The notes below the pieces were generated by a model. It saw only the letters and a list, made by a program, of their open reading frames with translations. It was not told the origin of the DNA and did no database searches. From contig CP116670.1 in assembly GCA_028370155.1 (NCBI GenBank), positions 1,922,001 to 1,986,000 of the forward strand: a stretch of DNA of 64,000 nucleotides, in the 5' to 3' direction. This document shows positions 10,594 to 19,205 of this stretch, in pieces. How positions within the stretch are numbered: position 1 is the first letter of the stretch; each line of letters begins with the position of its first letter. Origin of the DNA: Arthrobacter sp. OVS8 (GTDB lineage Bacteria > Actinomycetota > Actinomycetes > Actinomycetales > Micrococcaceae). Position numbers and translations under genes: made by a program.

Positions 10594-11007
10594 ATGGAAC
10601 TTCCGGAGATTATTGAAGCCGCCGGCCGGTACATGGACGTGGCCGGTGTGGCCGTTATGGTGATCGGCGCCGTGGTGTCCGTTCCTCTCGCGCTCCGCGG
10701 ATTCCAGCCGCGGGGCCAGCCTGCGGGTTCCGAACCGCTCTCCGTCTACCGCTCCTACCGGCAACTCCTGGGCCGCTCCATCCTGCTCGGGCTGGAACTG
10801 CTCGTGGCGGCCGACATCATCAGGACGGTGGCCGTCGCACCCACCTATGAAAGCGTGGGCGTGCTTGCCATCATTGTGCTGATCCGGACGTTCCTGAGCT
10901 TCTCCCTCGAGCTCGAAATCACCGGCCGCTGGCCCTGGCAGAAGGAGCCCGACGGCGGCGCCTCCGCGGCTTCGCCGGCGGGCGGCGGACCCTCTGATGG
11001 GTCTTGA
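10594..11007 (+). CDS. DUF1622 family membrane protein
   Basis: A 137-residue intact protein with three hydrophobic helices (about residues 15-35, 64-84 and 88-108). It shows the DUF1622 pattern: a first helix GVAVMVIGAVVSVPLAL, the loop YRSYRQLLGRSILLGLELLVAADIIRTVA, and IVLIRTFLSFSLELEI. Function is unknown. The ATG at 10594 follows GAGGGGAACT, which decides it over an in-frame ATG twelve bases earlier. It overlaps the following DUF2071 gene by 11 bases. Confidence 0.82.
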   Translation: MELPEIIEAAGRYMDVAGVAVMVIGAVVSVPLALRGFQPRGQPAGSEPLSVYRSYRQLLGRSILLGLELLVAADIIRTVAVAPTYESVGVLAIIVLIRTFLSFSLELEITGRWPWQKEPDGGASAASPAGGGPSDGS

Positions 11008-11740
11008 TCCCTGGCCCCACGCCCCCGAGCTTCCGGCCCCGGTCATCATGGATCAGCAGTGGACGGATGCGGTTTTTCTGCACTGGCGGATACCTGATGC
11101 GGTGGCGACCCCGTTCATGCCTCCCGGCGTGGTTCCGGACGACTTCGACGGATCCGCGTGGGTGGGGCTGATCGGCTTCCGCATGCAGGGCGCCGGGCTG
11201 GGTAGGGGGCCCGGCATTCCGTACTTTGGGAGTTTCACCGAGATCAATGTGCGCCTCTACTCCCGCGGGCCGGATGGCACCCGTGGTGTGGTTTTCCTCA
11301 GCCTGGATGCGACGCGGCTGGCCGTGGTGCTGGCTGCGCGGGCGGCCGGGATTCCTTATGTGTGGTCCCGGGCGGGCTTTCGGGGTGAGGGCGCTTTGGA
11401 TGGTCCGGTGGGCCCGTCTGCCGGGTACTGGGTGCGGCGGTTTCGCGGCGGCGCGCGGAGCGACTTTGCGGTTGCTGTCGCGCCGGTGCCCGACGCCGAA
11501 GCAACCGACCCGCTCTCCGTTCACCTCACCGCCCGGTTCGGTCTGCACACGCGCTTCCGGGGCCGGACCCTGTACGTCCCCAACACCCACAGCCCGTGGC
11601 CGCTGTACCGGGCGCAGCTGACTCGCTGTGAGGATCAGTTGGTCGCCGCGGCCGGCATCGATGTCGCGGGCCCGCCCGAATCCGTGCTTTTCTCGCCCGG
11701 TGTCCGCACCCAGTTTGGCCGGCCACGGGCGCTTGGGTAG
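10997..11740 (+). CDS. DUF2071 (YqjF-like) protein
   Basis: A 247-residue intact soluble protein of the DUF2071 family. It has a typical opening (DQQWTDAVFLHWRIPDAVATPFMPPG), the central FTEINVRLYSR and GVVFLSLDATRL strands, and a C-terminal HSPWPLYRAQLTRCED block. Members fold like acetoacetate decarboxylase but have no assigned reaction. Overlap with DUF1622 indicates co-transcription. Confidence 0.82.
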   Translation: MGLDPWPHAPELPAPVIMDQQWTDAVFLHWRIPDAVATPFMPPGVVPDDFDGSAWVGLIGFRMQGAGLGRGPGIPYFGSFTEINVRLYSRGPDGTRGVVFLSLDATRLAVVLAARAAGIPYVWSRAGFRGEGALDGPVGPSAGYWVRRFRGGARSDFAVAVAPVPDAEATDPLSVHLTARFGLHTRFRGRTLYVPNTHSPWPLYRAQLTRCEDQLVAAAGIDVAGPPESVLFSPGVRTQFGRPRALG

Positions 11741-11904
11741 AGGACCGGAGCGAGCCGGGGCGGGACCGGAGCGGCGCTGGCGGCATCCGATGCTGGAGGA
11801 CCGGGACGGGCACCGGCGGGATGAATTTGGCCAAGATCTGTGCTCGGCGGTGGCCGGTGCTGGCCGGCGTTATTTTGTCGTAGCTCGCCACTAGTGTGGG
11901 TTTC

Positions 11905-13818
11905 ATGGAAGCCGTGAGGGATTTCATCGCCGTTGAGGACTCGGGCCGGGGCATCGCTCCGGCGGGGCCCTCCGGTGTGGCCGGTGTTCAGGGCGTGGAC
12001 ACGGCCCTGGCGCTGGTCCGGGAGGTGGCGTCGACGGCGGCCGAGGACGCCGCCTGCTGGGACTTCCGGGAGGCGGCGGATTTCGCCGGCACGGTGGAGG
12101 AGCTCTCGCGGGCCCTGGACTACCTGCAGCTGGTGGCGGCCGGCGCCGTGGACCGGACCCGGAAACAGGCCACGGCCGCCCCGAAAGCGAACACGGCGTG
12201 GACCACCGGGTGGCGGGACGACTCCGGCCAAGGCGGCACCCGGCCGGGAGGCGCGCCCGGTGCCGTGGCTACGGAAGGCGAGACCGCGTGGGCCACCGGT
12301 TGGCGGGACGATTCCGGCCCAGGCAGCACCCGGCCCGATGACGCGTCCGGTGCGGTGGCTGCATCCGGATCGGAAGTTGCCGCGGCTGCCGGGGACGCCG
12401 CAGCTGCATCCGGATCCGGAGGTGCCGCGGGTGCCGGGGATGCCGCGGCTGTATCCGGATCCGGAGGTGCCGCGGGTGCCGGGGATTCCCGCCTGGCCGC
12501 GGACGACGGGTACCGGAACACCACAGAGTTCCTGCGGGCGCGGCTGCGGATCAGCGCCGCCGAGGCCCGCCGCAGGCTCTCCCTCGCCGGGGATCTCCTG
12601 CCGCGGCAGGGATTCTCCGGGGCCCTCTTGCCCCCGGCGCGGGAGGAACTCGGCGCCGCCGTCGCCGCCGGCGAGGTCTCGTCCCGGGCCGCGACCATCA
12701 TCACCCTGGCCCTGGACCGTGTCCGGCACACCTGCGACCCCGAGGCCGCCGCCGGGATGGAACACGCCCTGACCCGCACCGCGGCCGAGAACGACCCCGA
12801 CCTCCTCACCCGGGCAGCCCGGAACTGGACCGACGCGCTGGACCAGGACGGTGCAGAGCCCACCGAAGAACTCCTCCGCCAGCTCCAGGGCGCCTTCATC
12901 CGCAAACCCCGCCACGGACTCCAGCACCTCGAAATCTTCGCGACCCCCGAACAGTTCGAACACCTCCTGACCGTCATGAACAACGCCACCAACCCCCGCA
13001 CCACCCACACCGGGACACCCGCGGCACCTGGAGACGAGGAAGGCACGGCCTTTGGAGGCGCGGCAGCCTGCGAGGGTTCCTCCGGTGCCGCCGGCACACC
13101 GGAAAATGACCCCGGTGCCGCGTGCCTGGACCTCCGCTCGCGGCCGCAGAAACGCCTCGACGGCCTCGTCGGAGCCGCCAAAATCGCCCTCGCCGCCGGC
13201 GCCCTCCCTGCATCCGGAGGGCTCCGCCCGCAGGTCATGGTCACCATCGACTACCGCGACCTCCTCGCCCGCCTCGAACACCTCACCGGCGACACCGACC
13301 TGCTGCGAACCAGCCCCGACGGCACCACAGCCGGTCAGGCCACGGCAGGTCCCTTCCGGCCCGGCGGGCCAAAGGAGCTCACCGGCACGATGCTCTTCAC
13401 CGGCCCTGTCACCGCCGCCACGGTCCGGAAGATCGCCTGCGACGCCGACATCATCCCGGTCCTGCTCGGCGGCGAAGGCCGGATCCTGGACATCGGACGG
13501 GCCTCACGCGTCTTTCCGCCCCACATCCGCAAAGCCCTCACCGCCCGCGACCAGGGCTGCGCCTTCCCCGGCTGCACCATCCCCGCCCCCTGGTGCGAAG
13601 CCCACCACATCACCTACTGGTCCCGCGGCGGACCCACCGGCACCGAAAACGGGACACTGCTCTGTTCACACCACCACCACGTGATCCACAAAGAGCAATG
13701 GACCATCCAAATCCGCACCGGCATCCCCTGGTTCATCCCGCCCCCGCACATCGACCCGCGCCAAAAACCCCGCCGCAACTACTACTTCCACCCCGCAGAC
13801 CTCGGCCACGCCGCCTGA
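11905..13818 (+). CDS. DUF222 domain protein with C-terminal HNH nuclease
   Basis: About 637 residues, intact. The N-terminal ~100 residues and the block from about 210 to 480 (AEARRRLSLAGDLLP..., VSSRAATIITLALDRV) form the DUF222/13E12-repeat domain. The C-terminus carries the HNH motif: ALTARDQGCAFPGCTIPAPWC, EAHHITYWSRGG and GTLLCSHHHHVIH, with metal-binding Cys and catalytic His visible. These proteins are multicopy in Arthrobacter and mycobacteria and are presumed nucleases, often linked to mobile DNA. Between the halves lies a low-complexity region with a 15-residue tandem repeat. The ATG at 11905 is preferred, though a GTG at 11896 is in frame. No clear ribosome binding site is seen. 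Confidence 0.88.
   Translation: MEAVRDFIAVEDSGRGIAPAGPSGVAGVQGVDTALALVREVASTAAEDAACWDFREAADFAGTVEELSRALDYLQLVAAGAVDRTRKQATAAPKANTAWTTGWRDDSGQGGTRPGGAPGAVATEGETAWATGWRDDSGPGSTRPDDASGAVAASGSEVAAAAGDAAAASGSGGAAGAGDAAAVSGSGGAAGAGDSRLAADDGYRNTTEFLRARLRISAAEARRRLSLAGDLLPRQGFSGALLPPAREELGAAVAAGEVSSRAATIITLALDRVRHTCDPEAAAGMEHALTRTAAENDPDLLTRAARNWTDALDQDGAEPTEELLRQLQGAFIRKPRHGLQHLEIFATPEQFEHLLTVMNNATNPRTTHTGTPAAPGDEEGTAFGGAAACEGSSGAAGTPENDPGAACLDLRSRPQKRLDGLVGAAKIALAAGALPASGGLRPQVMVTIDYRDLLARLEHLTGDTDLLRTSPDGTTAGQATAGPFRPGGPKELTGTMLFTGPVTAATVRKIACDADIIPVLLGGEGRILDIGRASRVFPPHIRKALTARDQGCAFPGCTIPAPWCEAHHITYWSRGGPTGTENGTLLCSHHHHVIHKEQWTIQIRTGIPWFIPPPHIDPRQKPRRNYYFHPADLGHAA
12361..12493 (+). repeat. 45-base in-frame tandem repeat inside the DUF222-HNH gene
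   Basis: Three units begin at 12361, 12406 and 12451 with exactly 45-base spacing, encoding an Ala/Gly/Ser-rich 15-residue unit (ASGSGGAAGAGDAAA-like). Copies 2 and 3 are nearly identical and copy 1 is more diverged. A less exact protein-level duplication (TGWRDDSG... units) lies just upstream at about 12205-12340. Confidence 0.85.
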
Positions 13819-13977
13819 CGCCGGCTGAAAAGGACCGACCGCGAAAGAATTGGCTAGCGCCCGGAGTGCACTATCTAGGTGTTGGAGGGTGGACGCTGGC
13901 GCTGATCAAGTGTGCCGTTCGGGTCGCCCGGGGCAGAGGGTATCCAGTTATCTCGATGATGGAGATAACATCAGATC

Positions 13978-15031
13978 GTGAAGGATGCGACGCCGAAAGA
14001 ACCCGGCAGCCCGGCTGACAGCACAGTACAGACTGCCCCGGTGCAGGCCCACAGGTATGACGTCGCAGTCCTGGATTGGAGCGGCGTCCTCACCGCGGGT
14101 GCGCTGATCCTGGTTCCGCTCTGGATGCTGTTGAGCAACAGCGCTGTCCTCGGCGGCCACCCGGCGCTGCCTGCGCTGCTGATGGGTGCTGCCGCAGCGG
14201 GACTTCTCTGGGCGTTCGTGCTGGTCAGACGCGCCACTCTGCTCGAAGGCTGGTCTCGAAACAATCCGCGCGGTCCAACAAACCACCAGCCAAGCCGGCG
14301 CACAGTTTCACGCTGGCAGCTGGTCCGGGGCCTCGCGGGCGGCTGGCCGCTCTGGGACTCGTAGCGGGGCTGGCATGGCTCACCCCGTTCCCCACCAGCC
14401 CAGCGAATCGCTGGGCCAGACCACGGGGACCACCACCGAAGACGCCACCTCGGTCACCCTCGTCCCGGAAGGAAAGGCCCGCGCGGGACTCGCCTTTTAC
14501 CCAGGGGCACGGGTTGATGCGCGCGCGTATCAAGACATCCTTGGTCCGCTCGCGAACGCGGGTTATCTGGTTGTCATTCTGAAAGTACCGCTGGGCATCC
14601 CATTGCTGGACATCAGCCAGGCCCGCGGCGCGATGAATGAGCACCCCGAGATCACTTCCTGGGCAGTCGGCGGCCATTCGCTGGGAGGAGTCAGCGCGTC
14701 CTCCTTCGCGAAGGCGAATCGGGACGTCTCCGGGCTTTTGTTGTTTGCTTCGTACCCCGCGGAAAGCATGGCGGACTCGACCGATCTCGCGGTGCAGTCC
14801 ATCTCCGGCTCAAATGACGGACTCACCACTCCGGACAAGATCTCGGCGTCGAAGGCCTTGCTACCGCCGGACACCGGTTTCGCGACGGTGGAGGGCGGAG
14901 TGCACGCGTTTTTCGGGGACTACGGCGAACAGCCCGGGGACGGCGAGCCAGGCATCTCCCGCCAAGAGGCGCAGCAGCAGATCGCCGCGGAATCGATCCG
15001 ATTTATGGACCGGCTCGGGTCCACCGGCTGA
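13978..15031 (+). CDS. Membrane-anchored alpha/beta hydrolase, two frame breaks
   Basis: About 351 residues when two missing bases (somewhere in 14260-14350 and near 14407) are restored. The N-terminal part has hydrophobic segments (LTAGALILVPLWMLL, LLMGAAAAGLLWAFVLV and GLVAGLAWL) that should anchor it in the membrane. The rest is an alpha/beta hydrolase with the nucleophile elbow GGHSLGGVSA, an acid region around ISGSNDGLTTPDK and the His in EGGVHAFFGDYG. It resembles the Abhydrolase_5 group, whose substrates are unknown. GTG 13978 is the first start in the first frame. Confidence 0.72.
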
Positions 15032-15120
15032 CAATCGGTGCCGCAAACCCCGTTCGCAGACAACCGGACTCTGCCACGATGAAAGCACCCGCAACCGCCC
15101 TTGGAACGAGGTGGCCCAGC

Positions 15121-15519
15121 ATGCTCAACCGTTTCTACGTCAATCCGATCCTGCCTGCTCAGGACGGAGACCGTGCCCGAAGGTTCTACCGGGACGTCCT
15201 GGGACTCGACCTGCTGACCGGCCCGACGGACGACCCCATGGTCTTCGGGGCGGCGGAAGGCTCGAGCGTTGCCCTCAGCGAAATGCCCGACCGCACTCCG
15301 CCGCCGTATCCCATGATCAGTTTTATGGTCACGGGCATCGAGGAGGTAGTCGAGGCCCTCAAGGCCCGGGGCGCCACGTTCGAGCCAATCGGCCCCACCA
15401 GCTTCGCCGGAGCAGAGGGCCGTGCCGTCGGGGACGTGATGGACTTCGGTCTGGCCAAATCCGCGTTCCTGAAGGACTCCGAAGGCAACGTGATCGCGCT
15501 CAACGAATTCACCGGCTGA
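15121..15519 (+). CDS. VOC (glyoxalase/bleomycin resistance-like) family protein
   Basis: A 132-residue single-domain VOC protein with the paired beta-alpha-beta-beta-beta layout: ARRFYRDVLGLDLL in the first module and FLKDSEGNVIALNEF with the last metal-type Glu in the second. No specific substrate can be given; such proteins act as dioxygenases, isomerases or resistance proteins. ATG 15121 follows GAGGTGG, which decides it over an upstream in-frame ATG at 15079. A terminator shared with the convergent gene follows. Confidence 0.8.
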   Translation: MLNRFYVNPILPAQDGDRARRFYRDVLGLDLLTGPTDDPMVFGAAEGSSVALSEMPDRTPPPYPMISFMVTGIEEVVEALKARGATFEPIGPTSFAGAEGRAVGDVMDFGLAKSAFLKDSEGNVIALNEFTG

Positions 15520-15527
15520 GGATACCC

Positions 15528-15571
15528 GGGACGCCCCGCCCGGATAACCGACGGCGGATGCGGGGCGTCCC
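15528..15571. terminator. Bidirectional hairpin between VOC and ggt genes
   Basis: GGGACGCCCCG (15528-15538) pairs perfectly with its complement at 15561-15571, between convergent stop codons at 15519 and 15585. Confidence 0.7.
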
Positions 15572-15584
15572 GCGGATGATGCCG

Positions 15585-17491
15585 TTAACGCCCCGCGGCG
15601 TACCCCTGTGCGCCGCGGGGATTCGCCGCCGCCTGCAGGACCCCGGTCGACGGATCACGCACGACGGCGGACAGGCGTCCCAGCGTCCAGCCGCCCACGA
15701 CGGTGACGACATGACCACGGCGCTCAAGTCCCGCGATAACGTCCTCGGCCAGCCGCTCCTCGACGACGGCGCCGCCGGGCTCCCAGGTGCGCGGCCAGAA
15801 TGAACCGGGCATCGATGTCGTATGGAAGGTGGGGGCGTCGATGGCCTGCTGCGGTGAGTAGCCGCCGACGATAGTGCGCAGCAGGTACGGCAGCTGCCAT
15901 TGATCCTGTTGGTCGCCGCCCGGCGAACCAAGAGCGGTCACGGCTTTGCCGTCCCGCAGCACGAGAGTTGGCGTGAGGGTGGTCCGCGGCCGTTTCCCCG
16001 GGGTCAGGGTGGACGGCGTTCCCGGCTCCAGCCAGGTCATTTGCAGCCGGGTGCCGAGGCAGAAACCCAGTTCCGGGATGGCCGGCGAGGACTGCAGCCA
16101 GCCACCCGACGGCGTGGCCGAGACCATGTTCCCCCAGCGGTCCACGACGTCGATATGGCAGGTGTCGCCGCGGGTCTCCCCGCTCGGCGCAACGGTGGGC
16201 TCCCCACGCCCAGCCCGGCCGAACCCGCTGAGCCCGCACCCGTCGGCGGCGTGTAGTGGGTCCGCAGCGTCGGCACAAAGGGCTCATATCCGGGGACCGC
16301 GCCGGGCCGGAATTCGTGCGAGGCGCGCTCTCCGATCAGCGCCCGGCGGCCGGCGCAGTACTCGGCGGACAGGAGGTAGTCCAAGGGCACATCCGTGTCG
16401 CCGTAGTACGCTTCCCGGTCCGCGAGCGCCAGCTTCTGGGCTTCCAGGATGGTGTGCGCGCCGAGTTCGGTGGACGGATCGAGGTACTCGTCGTCGAACC
16501 CCTCAAGAATGGCGAGCGTCTGGAGCAGCGCGGGACCCTGCCCCCACGGTCCTGTCTTGGCGATGGTGTGTCCACGGAACTCCACTGTGGCGGCGGCCTC
16601 GTACCCCGCCTCGAATCCGGAGAGATCCTCCGGTGCGAGGACGCCCCGGTGATCCGTACCTGAGGAATGCCGGTGCGGAGTCTGGACCGACTCCACCATG
16701 GCTTTGGCCACGAAGCCCTCGCGCCACTCGCGGCGGGCGGCGTCGATCCTGGTTTCGCGCGACTGCCCGGCGGTCCCGACGTCGACCAGCCGCTGCAGGG
16801 TCCGGGCGTACGCAGGATTGCGGACCAGCTCCCCTTCAGCCGGGATCCTGCCTCCGGGCATCCACAGCTCAGCGGACGTGGGCCAGTGCGTCTGGAACAG
16901 CTCCGCCACAGCCGCTATGGTGGTCCCCACCCTGCCCAGCATCGGGTGCCCGTCGCGGGCGTAGCCGATCGCGAAGTCGAGCACGTCGCCCAGCTCCCAG
17001 GTCCCGTGGTCACGCAACAGCAGGAGCCAGGCGTCGACGGCGGCGGGAACCGCGGCGGCCAGCGCGCCCGAGCCGGGCACCAGATCCAGACCCTCCGCGA
17101 GGTAGTGCTCCACCGTGGCTCCGGCCGGGGCGGCCCTGCCCCATAAGGACCACGGGCGGCCGGGCTCCTCCGCGGTGACGAAGACGCCGGTCATGTCGCC
17201 GCCGGGCCCGTTCAGGTGCGGCTCGACGACGTGTAGCACGAAGGCCCCTGCCGTCGCGGCGTCGAACGCGTTGCCGCCGCGCTCCAGCACCGCCTGGGCG
17301 GCCGCCGTCGCCAGCCAGTGTGTGGAGGCGCTCATCCCGAAGGTGCCCCGCAGGGTGGGCCGGGTGGTGAACATATCGGGGCGGGTGAACTCGACCGGCT
17401 GCCCCGGCACGGACTCCGCCGGGGACTCCACTCGGGACTCTCCTGTGCCGGTGTGCGGGGGCGCCGGGGATCCGGCGGCGACGTCAGCCAA
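15585..17491 (-). CDS. ggt: Gamma-glutamyltransferase family protein, one frame break
   Basis: About 635 residues with a single missing C near 16203 (GVGSP joins TVAPSGETRGDTCHIDVVD). The large-subunit part shows GGNAFDAATAGAFVLHVVEPHLNGPGGD, the standard gamma-glutamyltransferase block. The small subunit begins at the nucleophile Thr in ETRGDTCHIDVVDRWGNMVS, followed by SPGGDQQDQW and a C-terminal PRGAQGY. Such Ntn hydrolases transfer or hydrolyse gamma-glutamyl groups. No signal peptide is seen, so it may be cytoplasmic. The TTG at 17491 lies inside the end of the 47-residue upstream gene, and a later start (MFTTRPTLRG) is possible. It lies downstream of an OFA-type carrier and may act on the compound that carrier imports. 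Confidence 0.85.
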
Positions 17492-17627
17492 AGAGGGCCG
17501 CCACGCGGGTCAGGGTCTCGTAGACGCCGTAGCCCAGCGGCACTCCCACCAGCGCCCAGGCGACCACCAGCTTCCCGGTCGACGGGTTTACAGGTGTCGG
17601 GTTCACAGTTGTCTGCGCAGTACTCAT
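17484..17627 (-). CDS. Small single-helix partner of the MFS carrier (MFS transporter small subunit type)
   Basis: A 47-residue protein starting MSTAQTTVNP with one hydrophobic helix (LVVAWALVGVPLGYGVYETL). It begins one base after the stop of the OFA-type MFS gene and overlaps the start of the ggt gene. The W-x(3)-G-V-P-L-x-Y-G-V-Y-x-T-L pattern is that of short proteins found next to oxalate/formate-type MFS carriers and annotated as an MFS small subunit. It probably sits in the membrane with the carrier. The family link comes from memory of the pattern; the coding potential and position are directly visible. Confidence 0.72.
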   Translation of the reverse strand: MSTAQTTVNPTPVNPSTGKLVVAWALVGVPLGYGVYETLTRVAALFG

Positions 17628-17628
17628 C

Positions 17629-19022
17629 TCAGGCCTCCATGGCGGGTTCTTCGGTGCGGACACGGTCGGGGCGGGGCTCGTGGAACCGGGCGTCGACCGG
17701 CTTGACCAGCAGGTTCGCCACGAAGCCGATCACCAGCAGCCCCACCATGGTCAGCAGCGCGGGCTGGTAGGACGCTGCGGTCAACTGGCCGGGCTTGCCC
17801 TGGGCGTCCAGGAACGCGTTGACGATCAAGGGCCCGGCGATGCCGGCCGCGGACCACGCCGTCAGGAGCCGGCCGTGGATCGCTCCGACCTGGAACGTGC
17901 CGAACAGGTCGCGCAGGTAGGCCGGGACGGTCGCGAAGCCGCCGCCGTAGAAGGAGATGATGACGAACGCGAGCGCCACGTAGAGGAAGGTGCTGGTGGA
18001 GCCGCCAGTGCCAGCACCGTGTACAACACGGCGCCGACGCCGAGGTACATCATGTAGATGCGCTTGCGGCCGGTCACGTCCGAGGTGGCGGACCAGGCGA
18101 AGCGGCCGGACATGTTGCCGATCGAGAGCAGCCCCACGAAGCCGGCGGCGACGGCGGCACTCACCAGGGACACGCCGTCGGACTGGCGGAAGAAGTCCTG
18201 GATCATTGGTGCGGCTTGCTCCAGAATGCCGATACCCGCTGTCACGTTGCAGAAGAGGGCGATCCAGACGAGCCAGAACTGCTTGGTCTTCACGGCGTTG
18301 CGGGCGGAGACGTTGTCCGTGGTGACCAGCGTGGCGGCCTTGACCTTGGCGGGGTCGAAACCGGCGGGCTTCCACCCTTCGGCCGGGACCTTGATGGTGA
18401 ACGCGCCGAACATCATGTAGGCGAGGTAGACGACGGCGAGGGTTAGGAAAAGCTTTCCGACGGAGTCGCCGCTGGCCACCCAGCCTTTGGCGCCGGAGTT
18501 GGGGTCGTACATTTTCAGGAGGGCGGTGGAGACGGGGCTGGCGATGAGGGCGCCGCCGCCGAAGCCCATGATGGCCATGCCGGTCGCGAGGCCAGGGCGG
18601 TCGGGGAACCATTTAATGAGGGTGGAGACCGGGGAGATGTAGCCGATGCCCAGGCCGATGCCGCCGATGAATCCGTAGCCCAGGTACACCAGCCACAACT
18701 GGCCGCTGAAGATCCCGAGCGAACCGATCAGGAAGCCGCTGGCCCAGAACACGGCCGAGGTGAACATCGCCTTGCGAGGGCCGTTTTTGTCCACCCACGT
18801 GCCCATGATCGCGGCGGAGAGGCCCAGCATCACGATCGCGATCGAGAAGATCACGCCGATTTCGGTCAGGCTGGCGCCGAAGTGCTTCACCAGCGCGGTC
18901 TTGTAGACACTCGTGGCGTACGCCTGGCCGATGCACAGGTGCACGGCGAGCGCAGCGGGCGGCACCAGCCACCGGTTGAATCCCGGCGGGGCGATCGTTC
19001 GTTCACGGTCCAGCCAGCCCAT
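17629..19022 (-). CDS. OFA-type (oxalate/formate antiporter-like) MFS transporter, one frame break
   Basis: About 464 residues and twelve membrane segments. The opening NRWLVPPAALAVHLCIGQAYATSVY is typical of the oxalate:formate antiporter family, and the cytoplasmic MFS motif appears as GTWVDKNGPRKAM. One missing base near 18000 splits the frame within VLALA-GSTSTFLYVAL. Family members exchange small carboxylates; the substrate here is unknown. ATG 19022 has a strong GGGGAG site. It forms a tight operon with the 47-residue protein and ggt. Confidence 0.85.
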
Positions 19023-19141
19023 AAGTGCTCCCCTTGCTTGTCGAAGACGTCGGTGTCCCAGCGCATAGAGGCGAAAGGCCCCAGATCGGGCCGTTGCCTC
19101 CGGCAATCATGGTGCAGATCGACAGCAAACGTACTACTTGT

Positions 19142-19174
19142 GCGACGAGCGGTAGGAATTCCGCGACGAGCGGT
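19142..19174. promoter_or_regulatory. 12-base direct repeat upstream of the OFA carrier
   Basis: GCGACGAGCGGT occurs at 19142-19153 and 19163-19174, 21 bases apart (two helical turns), in the 183-base gap between tex and the MFS gene. It could bind a regulator; nothing else supports that. Confidence 0.3.
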
Positions 19175-19205
19175 GGTGCCGCCCTCGCGGACTGCTTCCC
19201 GGGAC

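Noticed and set aside
11635..13281. A 548-codon minus-strand open frame
   Set aside because: Antisense shadow of the DUF222-HNH gene with low-complexity Gly/Arg/Pro content.
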